A stretch of DNA of 64,000 nucleotides, from NCBI GenBank assembly GCA_014529385.2, contig CM043945.1, positions 92,945,112 through 93,009,111 of the forward strand, written 5' to 3'. Position numbers and translations under genes: made by a program. A model generated the notes under the pieces. The model ran no database searches. It saw nothing but the letters and a program-made list of their open reading frames with translations, and was not told where the DNA came from. How positions within the stretch are numbered: the first letter of the stretch is position 1; each line of letters opens with the position of its first letter. Below, one piece after another: positions 1-12,436 of the stretch. Source of the stretch: Adiantum capillus-veneris. Lineage: Eukaryota; Streptophyta; Polypodiopsida; Polypodiales; Pteridaceae.

Positions 1-229
1 TGCACGGAGATCAGAACCACCGGGTTATAATCTCGTCTTTATTGGTCAATACCTATATTTGTGGGCACAAGAAATCTAAACACCCACGTCTACATGATAC
101 TGCATGTAGTGGACAAAATCCCTTTGCCTCTTCTCTAGCTGTAGCACTTCACTTCATCTTAACATCTTTTCACAGTAGATCTTTTCACTGTTCGTCTAAC
201 TCTAAACCCTAAACCGTAAGTAATTCTTG
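1..229. other. No recognisable feature
   Basis: No coding match or structured repeat is recognised here. Two CCCTAAA-like units near 200-215 are too few to be telomeric. Confidence 0.4.
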
Positions 230-325
230 CGTGGACTCGATCTAACGTAAATAAGCGTAAATCTAAATAAACGTAAATCTAACTAAAAATAAAGCTAAAT
301 CTAATTTAACGTAAGTCTAATGACT
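230..325. repeat. AT-rich minisatellite, left copy
   Basis: Imperfect short units of the form TAAACGTAAATCTA repeat through this stretch. A second block of the same units lies at 534-640, so the heavy-metal-domain fragment between them is bracketed by the same minisatellite. Confidence 0.6.
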
Positions 326-344
326 AGAGGTTGTTTAGATGGTC

Positions 345-531
345 ATTGTGTCGGGGATGTAGTGACTCTTGCCGCCCTGAAGATCCACCTTCTTCCCTAT
401 CTTCTGAAGACATTTCACCAGTACTTTTGGATCGACGGAGCCCACCATGAGTGAAGGCAGCAATACCCTATATTCCATTGAGGGCTTTCTTCACCCGCTT
501 CATGCAGGCATCGCAGTCTATGGAGACCCGC
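345..531 (-). pseudogene. Heavy-metal-associated (HMA) domain protein fragment
   Basis: On the minus strand one frame reads RVSIDCDACMKRVKKALNGI, matching the start of an HMA domain (beta strand, C-x2-C metal site, helix). A second frame reads GSVDPKVLVKCLQKIGKKVDL minus its last residue, matching the domain's second half. In plant HIPP/HPP proteins this fold binds metal ions through the two cysteines. The two halves are in different frames, an in-frame TAG follows NGI, and the residues that normally lie between them are missing. This is a broken single-domain fragment with no start codon or flanking exons. The assignment rests on motif order, not on a search. Confidence 0.55.
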
Positions 532-533
532 AT

Positions 534-640
534 GTAATCTAATATAACGTAAATCTAAATCTAGCTTAAATAAACGTAAATCTAGTTTAAAATAAACCTA
601 AATCTAATTTAATGTAAGTCTACATATAACCTAATCTTTA
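534..640. repeat. AT-rich minisatellite, right copy
   Basis: Same TAAACGTAAATCTA-type units as at 230-325, on the other side of the HMA fragment. Confidence 0.6.
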
Positions 641-844
641 ACGTCTTTTAAGATAGTTTCCTACGACGTTATAACTCTCTTCTTCCTGTGTGTGTGCGCG
701 TGTGTGGATGTGTGTGCCAATAAAAAGAGATAAATGGTATAACCTTTCTATCACCCATGCCAAGTATGATAGATTGATTATGCCATTTCCCTCTTGAATA
801 ATAGGTCTTCAGTTCAACTCCTCGTCGGCTAGATCTTTAGGTCT

Positions 845-1109
845 TTTAATTTTAATTAGTTTCCTACGACTCTCCCTTAGTTTCTCTTTCTTTCTCTCTC
901 AATGTGTGTGCGTTTTTTTGGATCGTATGCATGTTTTCTTTCTCTTTTCCTCTCTCAATGTGTGCGTTTTTTGTTTATGCATGTTCTCTCTCTCTTTTCC
1001 TCTCTCAATGCGTGCGTTTTTTGTTTATGCATGCTCTCTCTCTCTTTTTCTCTCTCAATGTGTGTGTGCATTCTTTGTTTATGTATGTGTGTGCGTTTTT
1101 GTTTTTGTT

Positions 1110-1147
<38 letters not shown>

Positions 1148-1265
1148 AACACTATGTGTGTGTGTGTATGTGTGTGTGTGAGAGAGAGAGAGAGGGAGAG
1201 AGAAAGAGGGGAAGGGAACATGAGAATGAGGAGAGGGAAGGAGCATACCTGGCTCTCCTTCCTCT

Positions 1266-1298
<33 letters not shown>

Positions 1299-1335
1299 GA
1301 GAAGAAAAGAGAGAGAGAGAGAGAGAGTGAGGGAG
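845..1335. repeat. Compound CT/GT/GA simple repeat
   Basis: Imperfect CT-rich units of about 55-60 bases containing TCTCAATGTGTG recur three to four times (about 890-1,080). They are followed by (CT)n near 1,112-1,144, (GT)n and (GA)n near 1,150-1,210, (GT)n near 1,269-1,298 and (GA)n near 1,308-1,327. Long open frames here are repeat translations, not genes. Confidence 0.85.
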
Positions 1336-1366
1336 AGCGTTACCTGCTCTTTGCTTGAGGGCGCCG

Positions 1367-1560
1367 AAAAACTCAGATCTGAGATCTGAGTTTTTGGGCG
1401 CGCTCGGTTATTTTTTTTACCCCAGCTGGCGTCGCTATGAGCGTCGCTATAAGCGTCGCAATTTTTTTTTGTAAATTTGCGACGCTCATAGCGACGCCGG
1501 GAATTTTTTTTTTGAGCGTCGCTGTGTGAGCGTCGCTAATATGAAGAGCCTCTTGTAGTG
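1367..1560. mobile_element. CACTA-type DNA transposon terminus
   Basis: Read on the minus strand, the segment starts with CACTACAAGAGGCTC, the canonical CACTA/EnSpm terminus (end at 1,560). Inward of it lie several GCGTCGC units in both orientations (about 1,431-1,535), which fit CACTA subterminal repeats. A near-perfect 29-bp palindrome (1,367-1,395, one-base centre) lies further in. The terminus interrupts a LINE coding frame that resumes at about 1,562. The partner terminus is not seen, so the other end lies outside the window or is lost. No transposase was recognised. Confidence 0.6.
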
Positions 1561-1561
1561 G

Positions 1562-2708
1562 AGAAAACATCAGAAAAAAAAATATGAGCAATAAGGAGAT
1601 TCTCCTTTTGGTTACTAGTTGTATGACCTTCTTTATCCTTAAGAGAAGGTATAAAGTCTTTAGCCTTTTTCTTTTTGAGAAGACTAAACATCTCTTTAGT
1701 GGGTCTATCCACCTTGCCAGCCCAAAAGTCCTGGTCCAAGCAAGTGCATTGCTAGCAAGGAGGAGCTCTTCCTGCCTCAAGTCTTCTTTAAGTGCTAACA
1801 GTTCTAGAGAGGGAGGACTAGTAGTTGGAAGAGTTTTCTCCAGCTGAGAAATCTTTTCCAAGGTCATCATTCTTCTTTGTTTTCTAGACTCCCTAGCCTT
1901 AGACTTAAATTCAATCATAGCTTTAAGGGTAAGAGAAACAGCCTGGTCCATGCTTTGCCATCCAGCCTTGTAATCATACTCACATCTATCCAAGTCAACT
2001 GTAATAGGCTTGTGATCTGACAAAAGAATGGAAAAATGTACCTGAAATTTAATTTGCCAATGCTCATGTATCAAATCTGTGGACATGTAAGCTCTATCTA
2101 ATTTGGCTTCCCCATAGAAATCTCCACTTTGTTTATTTGACCAAGTGTTACTTGTTTCAAAGCTAATGTCGACCAAGTTGTGCTTACCTATTAATTCCTC
2201 CCGTCTCTGTTTTTCTGTACCATTAACAATTTGACCTTTAAAAAGCCATCTGTCCTGCAGAGATTCTACCATGTTGTAGTCTCCTACCAGCATTAAAGGA
2301 CCAGGTATGCCCTTCATTTCTGTCCGCGGCCCTGCATCTATCAAAGATAGCATTAGAGGCATATACACTTATTAGAGTGAAATTGAATGGAGCAGCCAGG
2401 GTGATGGAAAGCCATTGATGAGTCTCTGACTTCTTGCAAACTTTAGCATGTTCAGAGTACTTGTTGGTTATTCCTATAGCATTATCTCCTCTTCTGTTGT
2501 CATGGTCAGTAAAAGACCAGTTATAATGGGAACTAATTCTTCTCAAGTTGTTGAGCAGAGTTTGTCCTTGACCTTTGATTTCCTGTAGACAAACAATGTC
2601 AGCAGTAATACTTTGATCTTTGTGCCAGGCCTTGATGGCCATAGCTCTAACTGGATCTGTAAATTCTTTGCAATTATAGCTCAAAATTTTCAGTTTGGGG
2701 CAATTCAT
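1562..2708 (-). pseudogene. LINE ORF2, endonuclease portion
   Basis: The frame opens at ATG 2,708. Early residues ILSYNCKE and DIVCLQEI carry the Asn and Glu motifs of the APE-like endonuclease that nicks target DNA for target-primed reverse transcription. A frameshift near 2,345-2,370 moves the reading to a second frame, which contains GDYNMVES (Asp/Asn motif) and later LSDHKPI (Asp-His motif). Another frameshift lies near 1,740, after which the reading continues to about 1,562, where the CACTA end begins. No RT follows. The start codon overlaps the ORF1 stop as ATGA, suggesting coupled translation in the parent element. Confidence 0.8.
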
Positions 2709-2965
2709 TTCTTAGATGTTTTTGTGGGTTTCAGCTGTGACACAGAGGCTTTGTTGGGATCATTGGTTTTTTCTTTCTTCCTTTTGGCCTTGGAGGGGTT
2801 TTGTTGAGGAAGGAACTCCTCCTCAGCTTGCGTCATCTGGGTGTTCATATTTATTTGAGGAGAAGTAGCTAGAAGTTGCTTCGTTTCATCATCCTTGTGT
2901 TGCAGCTGTTGCGGAAAGATATTCTCTTCCTCTTGTTGCTTATCTGCTTGAGTATTCGGGATCAT
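2705..2965 (-). pseudogene. LINE ORF1, C-terminal tail
   Basis: A Lys/Gln-rich frame of 86 codons ends in a TGA (2,707-2,705) that overlaps the ORF2 ATG (2,708-2,706). It is basic at its end (KAKRKKEK, KPTKTSKK). It is probably the C-terminus of ORF1, separated from the main ORF1 block at 3,016-3,795 by a frameshift. This is inferred from position and overlap, as there is no domain to confirm it. Confidence 0.5.
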
Positions 2966-3015
2966 AGGTTCATCTTCATCTGATGAGGATTCTGAAATTC
3001 CTCTTGGCTAAGTAC

Positions 3016-3795
3016 CTAGACTTTCAGGTGCTTGACTGTTGTTGGTTTTTTGCTGCTGATTAAAGGTGTCATTTGTAGAGACATCAACTTTGGGGGAGGG
3101 AGAATGATACAAGAATCATTCTGAACATCATCGTTTTTGCAGTATTCATAATCTGGATCATAAGGATCAAAAATAGACTCCACTAAGGGTGCAAATCTGT
3201 TTTGAATCTTAGATTGCCCTCTTCTCTGATTATTATTTTTATTAGTCTGCTTCATAGGGGCTAGTTGGAACCCCTTCCCCTTATGAGGGTTCTCATTTGT
3301 AGTCTGAGGGTGAAGGACTGGGCAGTTCTTAATCAAGTGACCTTGTTGCATGCAATGATAGCATGCATTAGGTAGGTTTCTATATACTACCTTCTGAATG
3401 TGTAGCAGATCTCCCTTGGAGTTCTTCATGGGAATCTCTTGTTTTAGTTCATGTGCTATGTCCACCTCTATGAGCAATTGTGGGTCCCATTTAGGATTAT
3501 ATCCCTCCCTTGATTTTTGACCAATCACTCTGCCTACCTTGCCACCTAGCTCTTCCAGCCAAGGATAGAAGTCCACAAGATCGTCAGTAAAGTCAACCCA
3601 TATAGGGATTCTAGAGGGATTTTCTCCCTTGGGGTTAAAACCTACATACCATCTGAACAGAGACAAGGGTATAATTTTGATCATCCAATGACTATTGCTG
3701 ATGACTTGTAATGCCATGTCAGGTTTTTCAAAGAACAACAAATAATAGTTGTTGGGTAAGTATTGGACGTGATCTACCCTCCAGTTCTTAGTCAT
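3016..3795 (-). pseudogene. LINE ORF1, DUF4283-like domain and zinc knuckle
   Basis: A frame of 259 codons resembles the ORF1 of plant L1 LINEs, the RNA-binding partner of ORF2. Residues 1-115 look like the DUF4283 domain (LLFFEKPDMALQVI, RIPIWVDFTDDL, LGGKVGRVIG). A CCHC zinc knuckle, CYHCMQQGHLIKNC, lies at residues 145-158, with C-x2-C-x4-H-x4-C spacing intact. A low-complexity Gln/Asn-rich and acidic tail follows. Upstream minus-strand coding at 3,897-4,626 probably belongs to the same protein but is in other frames. Confidence 0.75.
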
Positions 3796-3896
3796 CCAAT
3801 TCTGATTAATCTAGTTCTTAAGCGTTTCTAATGATGGCCTTGGGCCATGACAGAGCCCAATCAAGACTTTATCTTGTAGTTGTTTTTGCTAGGCCT

Positions 3897-4626
3897 CTAG
3901 AGTTCTGAGGGGACGACAAAGGCATCTTCAGCTTTACCTTTATTCAAATCCTCTTCTTTATTTCTATTATCTTCTCGGCTAGGACTACCTGGTTTACTTG
4001 AGTAGATTGAGGAAGGTTTGGTGTTAAGACAATGACCAGCTGGACTATTTTCAAATTGAAGATTTCCCTCAAAGAAATGGTCCACATTCTGACCCATAAC
4101 ATTCCCCTGTTGGGCATTGAAGTTCTCAACATTCTACCAAACATTAGAAATAGAGAAGTTATTAGGAGAATTACCTGATTGATTAATCCTCCTAATTTCA
4201 TTGACACCATTGGTTGATGTGGATGACAAGCTTCTCCCCATAATGTCTTCCCCAAAACCCCTTGTGACAGCAGGTATCATTTGTTAATTGACAATCTGTG
4301 CAAAGGTGGGTTATATCATCCCTGTTTGATAGCTGTTATTTAGGAGAACTACTTGAAGCTCCATTGTGATGTTGTTGAGGAAGACTGATACCAGTATGTA
4401 CGGCTTGAATGGGGGCAGTCAGATGGGCTGCTAATTGAGGATATACTGATAAACTAGGGTTTGGGGCATGGGTTAAGATGTGTTGATGAAAGCTGGACTG
4501 CACTTGCAAAGAGGGCATCTTCAGTATTGGTTCTGAAACTGCGCAATTAGTGGTTGCAATGCTCCTCTGTGGGGCGTTATTTATTTGGATGAGCCCATCC
4601 CTTAGGGCATCGTGTAGTTTACCCAT
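3897..4626 (-). pseudogene. LINE ORF1, N-terminal remnants
   Basis: Three minus-strand frames (4,626-4,336, 4,255-3,944, 4,097-3,897) follow one another directly upstream of the ORF1 block. They are Gln/Ser/Pro-rich, with no recognised domain. Position and orientation suggest a frameshifted N-terminal part of LINE ORF1. Confidence 0.4.
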
Positions 4627-4844
4627 CCCCCTCAGAGGGGGAAGGGTAAAGTTTAATCAGCCCTGTTTTCTGCGTAGAGGCTTCAACTATGATGTGTGCG
4701 ACACTCCTATGGTGATGAAAACGCCTGTCTCTGAGTGGAGTACCTCGAGAAGCTCGTCATCCCGACATTCTATATGTCAAAAGGAGATTTATTGAAGATG
4801 TTTTGCCTTCTCATTGCTTTCTCCTGATGTCAAGGTCTTGGATC

Positions 4845-4874
4845 ATGCCTCAATAGTTTTTAAAATAGGGTATT
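4845..4874 (+). repeat. 30-bp direct repeat, left copy
   Basis: A 30-bp segment matching 29,667-29,696 in the same orientation with two mismatches. The copies lie about 150 bp outside the left end and 330 bp outside the right end of the large inverted repeat. Confidence 0.55.
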
Positions 4875-4903
4875 TAATCCTAAAGTGTCAAGAATCCTCT
4901 CAA

Positions 4904-5022
<119 letters not shown>

Positions 5023-5171
5023 AGGGGATTCACTTTGTATTTCTGTATGGTATCACGTGAGTGTACAAGAGGGGGGGTTTTAGAGGTCAGATATAAGCGT
5101 ATACAATAGGGGTAGCCCCCCATTATTTCATGCTCATATCGTATGCATAAGGGAGGGGGGGACCTACCCCG

Positions 5172-5172
<1 letters not shown>

Positions 5173-5203
<31 letters not shown>
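5173..5203. repeat. Poly-G tract
   Basis: 31 consecutive G. The mirrored poly-C is at 29,147-29,178 in the right arm. The base composition and length may be imprecisely assembled. Confidence 0.9.
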
Positions 5204-5204
<1 letters not shown>

Positions 5205-5472
5205 ATTAAATGCTTATGCCATAAGACACATGCCCTAACAAGCCAATTAAAGAATCTTTCATATGAAGATGTTGTTCTTGGTAGTTCAAAGAGTTAATTT
5301 ACTCCACTAGCAGACTAAGATAGCTATACCAATGAGAAAATATGGTACCTCCCTGTCCTCTCCCTTAGCTAACATCTTTAAGACTTGTTCAACAAGCTTC
5401 TAGATTTGTTGGGGTCGATGCTACCATAGACTTGACTAATCTTCTTCTATGTAGCCACTAGGCATCAATATC

Positions 5473-5735
5473 TTGGACATTCAGAACCTCATTAGCCTCT
5501 TCAACATCATCATCATCAATACCACCATTTGCATAGCCTTTGTCTCCACATCTGCACCCTCATTTTCTTTATTGTTGTCTTCTTGCACATCATCCAAGTC
5601 ACTCTTTTCTTCTTCTTTTTTGTATGTAAACTCAATAGCAACACCAATGGCATGATCAAGAGCTTCTCCTGCACCCACGATACCAGCTTTACAACCATCA
5701 TTGTAATCAGCTCCTATTTGATACACACACTCGTT
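5473..5735 (-). pseudogene. Uncharacterised acidic coding remnant (left arm)
   Basis: The minus-strand frame contains GEALDHAIGVAIEF followed by an acidic run (EEEKSDLDDVQEDNNKENEG). A nearly identical frame is in the right arm at 28,652-28,890. Downstream in the same frame are NVQDID and, after a stop, WLHRRRLVKSMVAS, also shared by both arms. I do not recognise the family; the acidic tail recalls ends of some plant transposases, but that is not evidence enough. Stops shared by both arms suggest decay before the duplication. Confidence 0.4.
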
Positions 5736-6524
5736 CGTGCTTTCTATGACAAAGGCTCAAAAAACTCAGCACACCTTTTCCAGGTGTCCCCCAAGCTCCG
5801 CTAGGTCAACTGCATCCATTGCCTTGGTGTGATATGGGCTTACATTACAAAATGATAGAGCTTTATCTTAGGCCCATGCCACACACGAGCGATTGGACAT
5901 GTCAGAAAGTGAAATATTGGGCAATGTTGTGTCAATCACAAATCAAAAAAATTAAGAAATGTGGAGCAAAGTGATTAGTAAACGACTATAGGTCTAGACA
6001 TTCCTCACAGCCCATCAATGTTCAAGAAGAATGATTTCAAAAATGCCAGTTGAGAGCAAGTGCAAAAGGAGAATTTCCATCCCAAAATAGAGAAAAATAG
6101 TGTAAAAATTTGAAAAACTAAACTTAATTTTCAAATTTCCTCTTGACAAATTCAAGAAAATAAATTTTTTATATGTTTGGGAAAATGGTTTTTCCCGCAC
6201 ACTATAGCCCATGATCAATTTATCATTTGAACACACATCCGGGCGGACGTGCGGACGTGTGTGATACGAGCCTTGGCCACAACCTGTATGTCTTCTTTTC
6301 TCTGTTTGGGCGGCAAACAAAATCACTCTTAGGTCTTTTGGCAGACGCCGACGCACAGAACAGTTGGGCGGGATGTGCAGGCAGTAGCTGGGCGTCATAG
6401 ACAGTCGAGGGGGGGATCAACGTGTAGGAGGCGGGCCATGTCTGCAGGGGAGATGGAGGAGGAGAGGAGGGGGCAGTGGGGAGGTTGGTGTGCAAGCAGT
6501 CAAAGAGGAGGGTACTGAAGCACG

Positions 6525-6526
<2 letters not shown>

Positions 6527-6560
<34 letters not shown>
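6527..6560. repeat. Poly-G tract
   Basis: More than 30 consecutive G inside the left-arm-only block. No right-arm counterpart exists. Confidence 0.9.
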
Positions 6561-6562
<2 letters not shown>

Positions 6563-6784
6563 TGTGTCTATCGTGCCTACTTCGTCTGCTACCGTCCGCG
6601 GCGAACTACTGTGAATAGTGGGGGGTGGGGGGGTCTGGCCTAGGCAACCTTGGCAAAGGTGCGACGTGATCCGGCTTGCATCAAACACGAGCGAGAGCTC
6701 CTTTTGCTTGTATCACGTGCCACAGACAGCCTCGCTTCACTCCCAACTCTTGCAGGCCTTACGTGCAATCATTGCAAGGGGAAC

Positions 6785-6925
<141 letters not shown>

Positions 6926-7956
6926 GTCTGAGACTCCTATCTGCAATCGGGACACCTGCTCCCTACTTGGCTCATGCCCACGTGTCTTCTTCTCCCTTCG
7001 TCCACCTGACTGGCTCCCCGCTATCTCCGTGAAGCCTTCCCCTTTTGCATTTGGTGGCATCTGCTTAGATACCCATTAATAAACCACTTCCAAAACTGAT
7101 CACACATACGACATACTTGAATACTCATACTAATAGAGATCAATTATGGATGTTGTACTTGGATAATATACTTGCTCTTCTATAATGTTCTATTGAATAG
7201 AGATCAATTGTACAAGCTCATTTGGTGTTTACCTTAAACTTGGCAGGCCTTGTGACTTTGTCACATGTTCCCTAGGCGCCAGTAGGGTAAAAGCCCTAAT
7301 TATGGGACATGCCCTGAAATAAGAGCGAACCTGGTGTCAATACAATGTAGTGCATCCTAATCAGTTACGCGACGGGACTGTATGGGTAGTAGGACTGCAG
7401 ACGTGTACATAAATGATTGGCTATAGCGCGGGTTCAAGTCCTTCTCTTGCTTCTGGCTCATGGTGGGTCTTGCAACAGGGCATTGTTTTTTTGTTCTCCA
7501 AAATGATCATCTGCCTCGCGATGCTGCAATTCTCAACCGCATTCATCAACGCTTATTTTGCAAGTAACGCAGGTTCTCAGCCACAGAATGCACCATCGTG
7601 CGCTAAAAAATGTGTAGCGTAGCTCGAGTTCTGCATTCGACAATTTCGATGTGCTTGATATGGGGCTTTTACCCTAACTGGGTTCCAATTTCCAAAAGCC
7701 CGAACTTTCAATTCATTAAAGAGTGAATGGATGGGGTGCTGCTCATTTACAATTTCCAAGGAAAGGAAGAGAGAAAGACTGAGCTGGAGCTTGAGAGGCT
7801 AGAGCTAGAGCCAGGACTCACGAGTAAATTGCTGAATGCCCATTCCTTGGGCGAATCTAGAGAGAGAGAGAGAGAGGCACCAAGGCACACGTTGTGAGAG
7901 AGCGGATTGTCCTTCTCCTCCCTTTCTTCTGTCTCTGTGCTACAAGCTAAGCTGCC

Positions 7957-8390
7957 ATGGCTGCCATTGTGTTGGAAGGTGTAGAGAAGCCTGTCTTCTT
8001 CCCTGATTTGAGAGACAAGGCCATCATCTTCAAGGGTGAGTAGGCAGCTGCCAAGGCCATTGAGCTCTATGAGGGATATGGTCTCCCCAATGGGCTCGTC
8101 CCCTTGAAGAATGTGGTGGAGGGTGGGTAGGTGGAAGAGACTGGCTTTGTGTGGCTGGTCATTAAAGAGGCTCAGAAGCATCACTTTGCGAAGGCGGATC
8201 CACTTGCAGCTACGACCAACTCATCACTTGCACCATCTCGATGAAGAGGATGAGGGAAATCCATGGAGTGAAGGCCAAGGAGCTTACTAAGATACTAGTG
8301 GATGAGAAGAACCATGACAAGATTACATTGAAGAGCATCATGGGCCTCTTGCGCACATTCCCATTCGACAACTTCGTCCTCGATGCGTAG
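7957..8390 (+). pseudogene. DUF538-family protein pseudogene (left arm)
   Basis: The frame starts ATG 7,957 and gives MAAIVLEGVEKPVFFPDL, then AIELYEGYGLPNGLVPLKN and ETGFVWLVIKEAQKHHF, the hallmark sequence of plant DUF538 proteins. After a frameshift near 8,185 the reading continues as CSYDQLITCTISMK, then IHGVKAKEL and TFPFDNFVLDA to TAG at 8,388-8,390, covering the usual C-terminal half. Length, about 144 codons, equals a typical DUF538 domain. There are two in-frame TAG stops (after KGE and after VEGG) and one frameshift, all repeated in the right-arm copy, so the gene died before the inverted duplication. No introns are seen; a processed copy is possible. Confidence 0.85.
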
Positions 8391-8465
8391 CGCCCTCCCT
8401 CCCTCCCTCCCTCCCTCCATATTATGAATTACAACACTCCCATTGCAATAAATTTGCTAGTGAGA

Positions 8466-9065
<600 letters not shown>

Positions 9066-9119
9066 GCTGTGCTTTGGCCAAGGGTGGCGCCATGCTTGAA
9101 TGCCCATCACAATTCAAAG

Positions 9120-10207
<1,088 letters not shown>

Positions 10208-10317
10208 CATCTCCTCGACAGTGAGCACTTAGACCAGAGCCTGCAGAGGGACGTTCACGAAGCCTGCCTTGCAAGGCTGTTGTGCAGTCCCCAGCTTGAG
10301 TCGAGATTCAAGAGGGC

Positions 10318-10476
<159 letters not shown>

Positions 10477-10499
10477 AGAGAGAACGAAGGAACCTGAGG

Positions 10500-10985
10500 A
10501 TGGCTGCTAGATCTTCAATTCATAGCTCGTTCACTAGCAGCCAATATGGAGGTGGAGCTCGACCTGGATCAATTAGGCCTCCGTCAGACGCATCTGGATA
10601 CCCATTTTCTTGGTGAGCTGGAAGCCAGGTCAACAACTGCACTGATGGGTTTGGTGTCCGAGGGGTTTGGGCTGCCTACCCTCGCCCATCTTGCCCAAGA
10701 GCCAATCAACGTGAAGGCAAGCAGGTTTTTGGTAAGGATTTTTATGGGAGTGTCATCGTCTTATGTGATTGCAATGAAGGTTAATGATAGAAATGTGTGT
10801 GGAGGGTTTGTTTTTATTATTTTCTCTTGTGCTCTCTGACAAGAAATGATGTTGTAGGAGACGTACTGCAAAAGAGATGATGTAGCCTTACAAAAGAGGT
10901 CATGGCCTTCTTCCTCAACAATATAGAGCTGCAATTGAGCGCGCTGAGCAAGGGGACCCTATAGTCTTTCGCAATGAGGTAGGCC
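10500..10985 (+). pseudogene. Exon-like coding remnant, function unknown (left arm)
   Basis: A frame from ATG 10,546 reads LGELEARSTTALMGLVSEG and LPTLAHLAQEPINVKASRF. Both arms preserve it with mostly conservative changes. A second block near 10,858-10,980 is bounded by TTGTAG before and GAGGTAGG after, resembling splice acceptor and donor, and contains YRAAIERAEQGDPIVFRNE in one frame. Together they look like two exons of a captured or duplicated gene fragment. I do not recognise the family. In-frame TAG and missing ends argue that it is not functional. Confidence 0.4.
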
Positions 10986-10999
10986 CGTTTCCCTCCTCG

Positions 11000-12435
<1,436 letters not shown>

Positions 12436-12436
12436 C

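Larger units (their letters stand above)
1562..4690 (-). mobile_element. L1-type LINE, decayed, RT missing
   Basis: The minus strand carries, in order, an ORF1-like protein with a zinc knuckle and the amino part of an ORF2 with an apurinic-type endonuclease. The order is standard for plant L1 LINEs. The RT, RNase H and 3' tail are absent because the element is cut at 1,562 by a CACTA terminus. Several frameshifts show it is inactive. Confidence 0.85.

Noticed and set aside
196-218. Telomere-like CCCTAAA units
   Set aside because: Only two imperfect units, no array and no orientation signal.
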